NCBI GenBank assembly: GCA_014058105.1
Contig: JACGCM010001497.1
Location: 2,790,001 to 2,854,000 of the forward strand
Direction: 5' to 3'
From: Kingdonia uniflora
Lineage: Eukaryota > Streptophyta > Magnoliopsida > Ranunculales > Circaeasteraceae
Length of the DNA: 64,000 nucleotides
Shown: positions 54,897 to 64,000 of the stretch, piece after piece
Layout: every line of letters starts with the position of its first letter
Position numbering within the stretch: the first letter of the stretch is position 1
Made by a program: the position numbers and the translations under genes
The notes under the pieces: model-generated
What the model was told of the DNA's origin: nothing
The model's database searches: none
The model's input: only the letters and a program-made list of their open reading frames with translations

Positions 54897-55373
54897 ATGA
54901 CTTCTTCAGTAGTATTTGGCTGGAATGAAGACTGCGCCCTTGCCGTGTCCTGGCAGGAATTTGTTGATAATTCACCTCTTCGATAACTCAACTTTGATCG
55001 TTTATGGGAACAAGTTCATGTCCGATTCAGGGAACACACTAAACAACAATATGCTCATGTAGAATTATACAACAGGTGGAATCTACTTAAGGTAAAATGT
55101 GATGAGTTTCATGAGTTACAGAAGAGTATTGATATCAGGGTCAGAGGTATTCCACTAGCCTAAATATTACGTGAAGCCAAAGACGAATGGTATGAGAAAT
55201 ACAGCCAGCCAATCCCGTTCAAGACTCCATACAATATTTTTTACTGGAACTACATCCTGCCTAATCCTCCTGCGAATTATCGGCAAGAAAACTATGGACG
55301 AGATCCGCTCCCCCTTACTGAATGGTGTGGTTTAATCCCTACATCAGTTGTAAATAATGAATTAGACGCATAG
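54897..55373 (+). pseudogene. Myb/SANT-like ORF of Harbinger type
   Basis: A 158-residue frame: MTSSVVFGWNEDCALAVSWQ, then LWEQVHVRFREH, YNRWNLLKVKCDEFHELQK, WYEKYSQPIPFKTPYNIFYW, and NPPANYRQENYGRDPLPLTE. The spacing of Trp residues (W-x-ED-x2-L ... LW-x2-V ... RW-x2-L) is that of Myb/SANT-like domains of transposon-derived ORF1 proteins. Two in-frame stops (54984-54986 and 55161-55163) break it. It is divergent from the DDE transposase and shares its promoter region. It may belong to the same or a neighbouring element; identity is uncertain. Confidence 0.6.
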
Positions 55374-56600
55374 GACGACTTTAAATTCGGTTTTAATTAT
55401 ATTTAATTTTAGTTTAATTTCAAGGGTAGAACTACTATTTTAAGAATTGTAATTGCATTTCTATTTAAATTCAAGTTAGAGCCAAAATTGATCGATAATA
55501 ATTGAATATAAAGAAATGGGACATCAGGTCATACAAATACTAATATAGAGAAACAAAAGTCGTACAGTACAACATCTTCAAATAGCTCAACACAAAGTCG
55601 CATAATAAAAATATACGTCTACAATAAAACTCATCTCACAACTATATCTACTGAGACGAACCAATATCATCCCCAGTATGTCGCCCCCTGCTGCTACTAC
55701 TGGCTCCCCTTATTCGAATGCCATGTCCATGGGTCCCCTGTCCTAGCACTACCTCCATGTGGTAGCGGCACCACCTGCAAACTCGGTGTCATCGTCAGCT
55801 GTAAGTTCTAAAAGGGATAAAGAAAATTTATTTAGATTTGGACAAAATAAATATAGCCTTAAAAAGTAAAAATAAATAAATAAATTTCTTACATGCTAAT
55901 ATAGTTGCTTGTTGATAATGCCATAACCCTTCGTCAGAGTAACAACCCGATCAGTCAACATTGTGATCATCTTATCATCCCGTACAGACTTTGTAAGGGC
56001 AACTCACCGCATACCCAGACTCAGGTTCTACAACACCTCTAAGTTATAGCAAGAAGGTATGGGATCGTCTAACGCCTCCATGTCCACTCTATGTTCTACC
56101 CTGGATCTAGCTCCATCTCCAAGACAGGCAGACTGAAGTCCTAGGACAAGTTATGAACCTCTGCTGACATAACCGTAATGGGTATAATGTCAGACCTGAG
56201 TGCACTGACCCCAAGAGAATCTATGTTCCCCATCCTCTACGAATTTGTCAATAGGTGGCACACCTTAGTAGTTATACTACTATAGTAGTCGACGTAAGTC
56301 ATCCTCGACTCGTCCATCACAAACTGGCTACAGCAAATGAAACCGAACGCTCTCAAAGCCTCTAAATTAGTTGGACTAAAATATGGCAACATGTTGGATG
56401 GAGGATCCATCAGAATACCCGGATAGCCAATCAACTGCCTCCAACATCTATCCCCCAAATAATACTCGCAATTTTTATTTAGGACTTGAAGTGGCATCCT
56501 CTTTAAGGACAGATCTGAAGCAATATGTGCAATGGCTTAATTTTGTGAACTCGATGTGTCCAAGAATTAGTCCTTATACGAATGTACCTGGGACTACAAT
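55374..56600 (-). other. Unidentified minus-strand coding remnants
   Basis: An 86-codon frame at 56497-56237 (MPLQVLNKNCEYYLGDRCW ... LEALRAFGFICCSQFVMDE) continues after stops as MGNIDSLGVSALRSDIIPI and, near 55950, as RDDKMITMLTDRVVTLTKGY. A GTAAG donor follows near 55890. Near 55740 another piece reads GTHGHGIRIRGASSSSRGRH. The order suggests a decayed spliced gene, possibly of a transposon. I do not recognise the family. Confidence 0.35.
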
Positions 56601-57146
56601 CTAGTAAACAAGAAATAACACAGGTATTTAGCATGGAAAACCTATGAATAGGTTAAAAAACCATGACCTCGTGTTGAGGGTTTTGTAACAATAACTTTTA
56701 CGGATTGAGGCTGACGATATCTTATTACAAGTTATCTCTAGACTTATAAATATTTGATCTTGTGAATAAGAAATCTTAAGTGTTTGAGAATCTCAGAAGA
56801 TATAGTCTTCTTCGTGATTTCTCGTATATATTTTTGGTCCTTGTCTCTTCTGGAACTTTTCATTTATATAAGCCCCTTCCATAGCTCTTTATCATGATGG
56901 AGCACATTCTCCAAATAATATGGTTAGTGGTTGTTGATTGAGTAACTATTAAGTTCGTGAGAGACAGGTGGTTTAGACTTGTTCAGGTTTTTCAGTTTAA
57001 GCTCGACCTATATTTATCATCAGTTCATAGAGTATGTGGCAATGTTTAACTGGGAAGTCATGTGGAGGATATGTGAGCCTAATATGGAGGTAATTCGAAC
57101 TGGGGGCAGCTCAATTTTAGGTGAGATCGAGGGATAGGCCCTTATA
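56601..57146 (-). repeat. 3' LTR of Tat copy B, distal end missing
   Basis: It matches 41130-41691 from AAGAAAT(G)ACACAGGTA to the LTR start, which has changed from TGTAGGG to TATAAGGG on the minus strand. About 75 bp at the distal end, present in the copy A 5' LTR, are not found. Confidence 0.82.
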
Positions 57147-57162
57147 ATTGCCCCCTCGGAAT
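57147..57162 (-). other. Polypurine tract of Tat copy B
   Basis: On the minus strand the text CCGAGGGGGCAAT precedes the LTR, matching GTGAGGGGGCGAT in copy A. Confidence 0.72.
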
Positions 57163-57398
57163 TGAAGTCACGAGTGGCTTAAGTTGAGAAAGAATCTGGG
57201 TATATGAGTATTTGGGTTGGAAATTTTAATTTTGAAAGAAGTAATAACGTTTGTTGATTGCATGGAAAATGCGCGTGCCAAAGGAGGATGTATGTGTATT
57301 GAATGTTAATGGGAATTGATAGATAGTTAGGGTTTGAAGAGTTACGTCTTATTCAATGATGACGCTTGGGAAAACGTACCTGTACAATAAATGTAGGA

Positions 57399-57408
57399 TT
57401 ATATAAAG
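57399..57408 (+). promoter_or_regulatory. Antisense TATA box 1, copy B
   Basis: TTATATAAAG, in the same context as 28126-28135 of copy A, 79 bp upstream of the small ORF 1 ATG. Confidence 0.55.
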
Positions 57409-57477
57409 GGTACCTGCACCGTGGTTTGTGATAAAGTATGTTTTGGTCTGTTAGAAAATCCTCTGCTAATTCTGAAG

Positions 57478-57769
57478 ATGGTGAAAACTCATAGGATGGC
57501 CCTTGAGGAGTAAATTGCTTATGAAATACAGAGTTGAAGTTGAGATTTCTGGGGGACCACTCGCCGGAGGGCCCTATTCCTGCTCTTGTCCCTCTGACAT
57601 ATAGAGGTATGTCGGCAAGCGAAGCGACTGAAGTTGAGAAGATTTTTATTATAAATGGAGATTTCACCACATAATCTTAACAGGCGAGCAACGCTGGGGT
57701 TGTCTTCGCATTATTATAGAGGACAAGGTTGGGGAGGCAGATGCAAGGATAAGCGTGACTGCGGCGTAG
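57478..57769 (+). pseudogene. Small antisense ORF 1 of Tat copy B, broken
   Basis: It starts MVKTHRMALEE, then a stop (TAA) at codon 12, and a frameshift follows. The remainder aligns with copy A (GCGAGCAACGCTGGGGTTGTC against GCGAGGAACGTTGGGCTTGTC), and the terminal stop TAG at 57767-57769 matches the TAA of copy A. Confidence 0.7.
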
Positions 57770-58690
57770 TTGCGCTGATCTTTTGTGTCACAATGAATTC
57801 TAAGGTGGGGCTCTCTTCATCTATACCAACTCTGCAGAGGTGGTAGTTTCAGAGGAGGCGGTGATGGTAATGAAGGAGGGAGACGAACAGTAGAAGTCTG
57901 CTTCTACATTTCTATCACTCTCTTGTTCAAAGAAGGTCAATTTGAAGAGTTGGCTCCAGCACTGAGTCTTCTGCTTGCATAGTTTCTGTTTGAAGCTCGA
58001 CTAGACTTTGACCAAACTCATGTGAGGGAAGATTTTTGTTGTTTCCAATTTCTGCATTGTATCAGGGTAAAAAATTACTAAAGTAGGACGAACTAAAGGA
58101 TTTGATGTATCGGAGTGCCTGAATGACATGTTACTTACAAAAGCATTGAAAAACATATTATCTATAAAGTACCTGAAGTTGGGTGCTGGACAGATTAGGT
58201 ATCTGTAAATTACCTGAGATTGATTAATTGTTATCAGTAAAAACACGTGTAATCTTTTTCGACATGAATAAAATTTGTCATCCAATTACTTGTGTTGATG
58301 TAGATAAAGAATAGCTCATAGAAATTGAGCTGAAATGTTTTGAAGAATGTATGAAATGAATTAAAATGTATGAGTACCAAAAGTATTATTATTGTAACAT
58401 TCGAACTGAGATAAATATGCGCGAAAATTTATGTTGTGATGTAAATATGATTCGTTTTGCGTGTTGGAAATGTGGAGAGAATAATTGTAGGAAATCTGTA
58501 TAGCAAAAATTCGATCTAATAGAGGTCGATAGAAGAATAAATCTGAAAAGAATAAGCCCGACCTGGAAAGTTATGGAATGTATGAGTTCGAGGGAAGGGA
58601 TAAGTCAAAATAATTTTTCTCAAGATACTGGGTTTTCTGTTTCGAGATAAAATATCAATATCACGTTCTGAGGGAAAAGTGAGTAAAAAT

Positions 58691-58702
58691 GTATAAATAA
58701 GA
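58691..58702 (+). promoter_or_regulatory. Antisense TATA box 2, copy B
   Basis: GTATAAATAAGA, matching 29379-29390 of copy A, upstream of small ORF 2. Confidence 0.55.
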
Positions 58703-58707
58703 GTAGA

Positions 58708-59043
58708 ATGAAATTTCAATATGGGGATGAGATAAGGAAGGTACGCACTCGATCTCAGAGAATACGTCATGTCGCTAAAGGACGATTGGCCATAAAGACC
58801 GCTAAAGTGCGGGAAAGGATTTTTGGATTGTATGGTTATGATGTTGAGTTACCAGTGAGGGAGTATCAGCTCGAAGGATTAGATTCCAGGGGCAGGGAAC
58901 TTGAGTATGCCCGTTATTTCTATGAGGTATGTTTTTGTGAACTAGTGAGAGATCATGTAGATCGAGAAGAGGTGGTTGGGTTGTTTGCTGAGGTGGAGAT
59001 CAAATTTGAGGATATGAGGATTGTTGTAGGTGGATTATTTTGA
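58708..59043 (+). CDS. Small antisense ORF 2 of Tat copy B
   Basis: A 111-codon open frame homologous to 29428-29721. The original start (ATGGTGCAGACTCG in copy A) is AAGGTACGCACTCG here, so the family start is lost and only an upstream in-frame ATG at 58708 remains. The core RTRSQRIRHVAKGRLAIK, LYGYDVELPV and EYARYFYEVCFCELV match copy A. The C-terminal end is longer (VVGGLF). Function unknown. Confidence 0.6.
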   Translation: MKFQYGDEIRKVRTRSQRIRHVAKGRLAIKTAKVRERIFGLYGYDVELPVREYQLEGLDSRGRELEYARYFYEVCFCELVRDHVDREEVVGLFAEVEIKFEDMRIVVGGLF

Positions 59044-59262
59044 TGTGGTTCCCCAGGTGATCAAGGCTATTTTTGATGCATCTATATGTGAGGTTCATGG
59101 AATGGATGTAAAATAGGAGTGATAGAATAGGATTGTGTTAAGTTTAAATAAATTCGAAAGAAATTATTGAATAGATCCTTTATTCGTGTGAATGTTGTTT
59201 GTTACTGTTACGTAAACATGAATTTGAAAATATTTGAAACTCTGTTATGGTAGCTTTGGAAA

Positions 59263-59270
59263 TGACGTCA
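59263..59270. promoter_or_regulatory. TGACGTCA site, copy B
   Basis: AATGACGTCATT followed by CTATAAG, 119 bp upstream of the ATG at 59382. The equivalent in copy A is 115 bp upstream. Confidence 0.55.
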
Positions 59271-59381
59271 TTGTTGCTATAAGAGTAGAAGAAGAAATAC
59301 GTACAAAAATACAGGGAGGTTCTGAATTTGACTCCTGCGAGAAGTTGTGAAAACTCGATTGTGTATAAAGAGTGAGTCAAT

Positions 59382-62300
59382 ATGAGTGGGGCGAGGTCAG
59401 AGGGTGATTTGGAAAAAAGAGATAAAAATATATTAAAATATAAGGGGAAAGGCAATTATGGGAATGCGTTTGTACCGAAAAGGTACAAGACGTCTGACAT
59501 AGATAGTGGAAGGGACGCCTTGGTTCCAAAACTGAGGACGGCTCTTGCGAGGCTCAATAACTTCCTGAAGTTAGAGAGAGAAAACTTAAATACCGTTTCA
59601 TCTTCGTCAATCAAACGTTTTTCAACATCTAAAAACTTGAAGAGCAGTGAGAGGGGAAGGAAAAAAAAAGGCAAAAATAGTACTGAAACTTGTGCAGATT
59701 TAAGCAAGAGGGATCATCAGTCAAAGCATAAGAGAGTTGTTGAATCTGAGTCGCGAAGGTGGTTATACAGTAGCGTGGTGAGGGAAGGATACGGTGCTGT
59801 CTCGGATTCACATTCCGATATAGAAGGTTAGTAGATATATGTAATATGTGTATATGTTTTGGAAAATCAATTTTGTATTGTCAGGAAAGTGATAAATTAC
59901 TATTTATAGTAATCTAAGAAAATCAGTTGTTATAAGAGATATGAAAGATATTTGAATATGGCTGACGTATATAAATAGAAGAGAACAATAGATACCTGGA
60001 CCTATGTGTAGGCCGATCGTGAGGAGTGTTGTGTAGGATAAAACTCCTTGTAGTTGGGATGAGGAACTCCCCTGTAAGTGACGCCTTGACCTCTGGCAGG
60101 GCGACTGAGACTGAAATTGAAGCGTCTGAAGGTGAGAAAGAAGTAGGTGTTGATCAATTTAAAGGTTTCCCTGGAAGATTGGTATCCTGCCCTCCTCGCT
60201 CGAATGGATTTAGAGAGTTTTGTAAAGCCAAGGCTGCTATAGGAGGTAGAAAGAGGAACTATATTGAGTACACCAATAGGCAATTTAGGGGTTGTACCGT
60301 AGTAACGGGAGAGGAATACTTTTATTTACTGGCTGATTTGGGGAAGGAGAAGAGAGATAGGAGTATAGATGAATCTATTTCTTTTGAGTACTTCAATGGG
60401 GATGTTTGGAGCAAGCTCTCAGAAGATTTTTTGTGTTACCTATCGCAGTTGGAGTATGGGCTGAGGTTTCCCCTTATCAATCTGGCGAAAAGGATTATGA
60501 ATCTTATCGGTGCATGCTCTGTTCAAATGAATGGAAACATATGGGAGGTGATAAGTGTTTATGAAGCTTTGAACTCACAGTGGGAAGGATAGGGTAGAAA
60601 GAGGAGGATATCCCCTGAGGATGTGTTAAATTTTTTGGTGTTAAAAATTTGGCCCAAGTGGAGGGGCTTATTTTTGCGCGAAGGCACTCGACTTCACTTT
60701 TTCGATCTAAACTCAGCAGGTCGACCATGAATGATAACGTGATATGGGTAAAGGGGGGCAGCCTTCAGAGAGATGATGAAGAACCCATGGAACTTCTGTT
60801 TAGAACTATAAAATAACGTAAGTATAACAATGCATAATGTATAAGATTGATAATTTGAAGTTGTAAGATATTTACTGATATTGATGTCTTATGTATGACA
60901 GGTCCCAAATCACAGGTGAGGAAAGAGTCGTTGTTGGATAAAGTTGCTCAAGAGGAGACTGAACTGGAGGTTGTATTAGAAGATTTTGGTATCAGCAGAA
61001 AGAAATGTGCTAACAGCCGAGTTGAAAAGGTTTTAAAATCCAAGTTGACAGGCTAATGACGAGTGTTAATAGCAACAAAAAGAAGGGGACTGATGGGGAA
61101 AGGAAAACGAGCTTGCCGAAGACCTCTGGAATAGACAAGGGATTGCCCGTATCCATTATGTCGAGCAAGTTAGCTTGAACGTTCTCCAAAAGGCAACAGC
61201 TGAAGCGTTCTACAGCTGCTAGGGCTTCGGGAAGTAGTACTACCGCCGAGAAGGCGAAGAAGAGAAGGGTTGATCCTTCTGAAGTTTCTGGTGGGAAGGT
61301 CGCTGAGTATCAACCGGATATGGAGGACGGCTGGAAAGAGGTGAAAGAGAAGGCCAGGTTGGCAGCTTTTTGCGGAGAGGAGTTGAGCAAAATGGTAGGC
61401 TCATATGCTCGATTATGTATTTGTAATAGATTTTGTACTATAACTTGAGCTAATCAATACGGTCGATTTGTTATTTTGTAGGTTGCTTGATTGATGAAGG
61501 GAATCTGTCTGGGGATTGAGGAGAAGAGAGCCGAGTTGAAGAGGAAAAATCTTGAGCACAAAAGGAATGTAACTTGGTTAAAAAATGATTTGAGCAAGGA
61601 GGGTAAATGGTTAGAGGAGCTCAAGGCTTCCCAAGTTGCTGAGGTTACCAGGCTGTAAACGGAGGCGAGAGTGGATCTAGAGGAGGTGGGGGCTGAGCGT
61701 GACAGGCTTGGGCATCACCTTAGGTCCAAAGGATACTCGGAAGAGGAGGTGGATGCCATTAGGGGTGATACCTATGTAGAAGAAGAGGATGAAGGGGTTG
61801 AAGATGATGCCGTTGGGGTGGTTGATGGGCTGGATGGTGTGTCTCCTCAGATGGTAAGGAATAACCAAGGGGATGATAACGAGCGCCCAGAGACTGAGAT
61901 CGAGAAGGTAGGGTAGTATGATTGTACTGTGATTGTATGAATATGTGGGATGTTGTAAACTGGTTGGACCTATTTTAGGATAGAATTTTGTAGGCTAAGT
62001 TACTTTCTGTAAACCTTGCTGTAGGAACGTAAGGACTTACGCCTCAGCATAAAAGATTCAGAGATTGAGGTTTCCAAGGAGAGAGAGACTTTAGCGTCAT
62101 TGTTGTCTTCACAAGAAGCTGCAGGTTAGAATAGAGCAAGACATTTTGATTCGTATGCTGCATTAGTATAGAGCTAAAAGTAATAAATAGAATGTAGAGA
62201 CAAATCAACAACTCGTTACCGATTTAGGGGTAAACGACATTGGAATGGTGATAGAAGTAAAATAATTTAGATTTTAGCATACTCAAGTGTAGAGAACGCG

Positions 62301-63917
62301 TACCTTAGACTTGCGAATATACGTATAGAGAATCAACCCGAGATTACACTTCGACCTTAAGTTCAAAAGTAGTTGTAGACAGTGAGTGTTTGAAAAAAAA
62401 AGATATTGTTAGACATGAGGAATGTAGTGTTGGATATTCTAAATCGAACTGATATAATATATTTGTAATAGGCAGGTCGAATTAGAGTCTGTTCGTCTTC
62501 GCGAAGATGAAGCTCTCCAATTTAGCTAGGAATTTGCAGAAGAGTTTGATAGGATGAGAGAGGCGAATGAAGATCGAGAAGATCAACACGCGAAGGTGCA
62601 TTTTAAACTCGTTGAGGCAACGTAAACAGTTGTCGACCTATCTTGGAAGATTGATGAAAAGGATGTCGAAATAGAGAAAGGAAGAGAAGAGATCGAGGAA
62701 TTAAAAGAATGTACCGCGAAGCTTAAAAGCCAGAATGGTGCATTGTTGACAAAGAGCAAGGAGGCAAACATGTCCCATTACTGTGTGCAGGCTTTAGAAA
62801 GGTCAGAGGATGATCTGACTCGATTGGTAGCTGGTTTGAGAAGGGACCTAGCCAGGAAAATGCATGACCAGGAGCAAATTCAATCTGATTTGGCGAATAG
62901 CAAGAGCAAGCTGGGGCGATTTATGAAGAAATTGGTCGATAAAGATAATGACATAAAAAGAGCTCGAGACGATCTAACTACGTCGGAATTGGCAGCTGAG
63001 CAATTGACTACATATTTTTTTGTGAAGGATATGGAATTGCGGTCAGTTCAGCGGCGATGCAATGAGTTGAATGAAAGGGTGGTACACCTGAAGGCCGAAT
63101 TAGGTCAGGTCAACTTGTGTACCAAGAATGTTGAGGCTGGGGAGCGCATGAAGGGGAAGAAAAATGAGGGTAGAAACTCTCATGTTCAAGGCGATGTTGT
63201 TAGCTTATCAGCTCGAATAAAGGGGCTGGAGGAGGATGTCGCTCGGTTTCAAGGGAATGTACGTAGAGGGGTGGAAGAATTACGGGCATGTGAAGGTAAA
63301 CTGGACGTTACTCTTACCAGGGAGAGAGAGTTAGAGAGTGTTATTAGATCGAAGGATATCGTGATAAGGGACAAAAGGAATTATTAAAGAAAGTTCCTGA
63401 TGTGAACGAACTGAAGGAGGAGATTGAGACACTACGTGCTTGAGTCATTAAATTGGAGGCGATTAATCAAGCTGAGTCAGCAAAAGCTGATAAAAAATTT
63501 GCGGAGAACATAGCCTTTACAGATTGGGCAGACAGAGAACTGGAGAGTCACAAAGCTAAGCACAAAAGGTTATGAGATCGCCTTCAGAGGGCAAGGATGT
63601 CTTGGTCTCACTTAGTTGTAACTCAAGTCTTGCATTCAGACTTGTTGAGATTTGTGATTGCTTATTTTGTAGAAGAGGTTAAAAGAATTGAGTTAGAGAG
63701 AGATACCTTATTTGACTGTATGTCAGGAAGGATATGTATCTACAGGGTTGGCATAAATCAAGGAGATTGCACTAGCTCTATGGGAACAGATCTGGGCCCT
63801 CGAACTACTGAATTGATAGAGGAGGGCAGGACTGCTGTAATTGCTCAAGCTCGAGAATTTAGGGCTAGTCGACCTCCAACTGTGGGGGTAAGCGAAGTTG
63901 ACATCCCCACAACGTAA
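59382..63917 (+). pseudogene. Six-exon antisense gene of Tat copy B (Transposase_28-like, coiled coil)
   Basis: Exons: 59382-59826, 60054-60817, 60902-61394, 61482-61907, 62025-62124 and 62476-63917. Donors and acceptors are GT and AG, at sites matching copy A. Exon 1 starts MSGARSEGDLEKRDKNIL and ends SDSHSDIE. Exon 2 carries SFEYFNGDVWSKLSEDFLCY and LRFPLINLAKRIMNLIGACS (Transposase_28-like). Exon 4 has LRSKGYSEEEVDAIRGDTYV and VVDGLDGVSPQMVRNNQGDD. Exon 6 encodes long coiled coils (62743-63387), then YFVEEVKRIELERDTLFDCM and LGPRTTELIEEG, ending ... SEVDIPTT. Stops in exon 2 (60590), exon 4 (61498, 61657), exon 6 (62527, 62623, 63442) and a frameshift near 63385 break it. It is better preserved than copy A in exons 1 and 2. 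Confidence 0.87.
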
Positions 63918-63969
63918 AAATGCCATTATAGTGGTTGTATATAAACCTGAAAAAGAAATAATACTTGTT

Positions 63970-64000
63970 GCAGACATGTTGAGAGATAAAAGCTAGTTTT
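63970..64000 (+). repeat. Start of the 159-bp tandem array in copy B
   Basis: GCAGACATGTTGAGAGATAA followed by AAGCTAG matches the beginning of the units at 34501-35140. The array continues beyond the window. Confidence 0.75.

Larger units (their letters stand above)
56601..64000 (-). mobile_element. Tat-lineage Ty3/gypsy element, copy B, partial
   Basis: A truncated 3' LTR (56601-57146), polypurine tract and the complete set of antisense genes are present in the same order and orientation as in copy A. The window ends at the start of the tandem array, before pol. Spacing between matching features is close to that of copy A throughout (for example ATG of small ORF 1 to TGACGTCA: 11.7 hundred bp in A, 17.9 hundred in B), with local length differences. 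Confidence 0.88.

Overview
This window is nuclear DNA of a flowering plant, most likely a eudicot. The evidence is the plant-specific retroelement lineages (Copia Tork and SIRE, Ty3/gypsy Tat), Mutator-like and PIF/Harbinger transposons, GT-AG introns, AT-rich spacers, and a receptor fragment that reads like the phytosulfokine receptor PSKR1. I see no intact host gene, no rRNA or tRNA gene, no CRISPR and no bacterial operon. Nearly all of the window is nested, decayed mobile DNA, so most coding calls are pseudogenes. Layout: 1-900 is an LTR-like sequence cut by the window edge. 1950-9952 (minus strand) is a PSKR1-like leucine-rich-repeat gene. It is split by a complete Tork-type Copia element (2818-8390, exact 5-bp target duplication CACCT) and by a solo LTR (8583-8993). 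10184-12679 is a small gag-only LTR element with two 340-bp LTRs. 13632-14851 is a 1.2-kb Tourist-like element flanked by TTA. 15380-26380 is an 11-kb SIRE-type Copia element with an additional ORF between pol and the 3' LTR. 27563-41691 is a Tat-lineage gypsy element (copy A). Its gag-pol lies on the minus strand, and three antisense genes and a 159-bp tandem array lie between pol and the 3' LTR. 41841-45048 and 50985-47300 are two convergent Mutator-like transposase genes separated by tandem repeats and an acidic ORF. 51787-55373 is a PIF/Harbinger cluster: ORF1, a truncated DDE transposase, and a divergent Myb-like ORF sharing a hairpin-bearing promoter region. 56601 to the window end is a second Tat element (copy B) carrying the same antisense genes and running off the edge. 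The most interesting biology is in two places. First, the two Tat copies share an antisense module: two short genes that are both 97 codons long in copy A, followed by a six-exon gene (Transposase_28-like domain plus coiled coils). Splice sites, TATA boxes and a TGACGTCA palindrome lie at matching positions in both copies. Second, clusters of palindromes with a TTCGAA core occur in the LTRs or internal non-coding regions of several unrelated LTR families, in one case as the same two-site module with 21-bp spacing.
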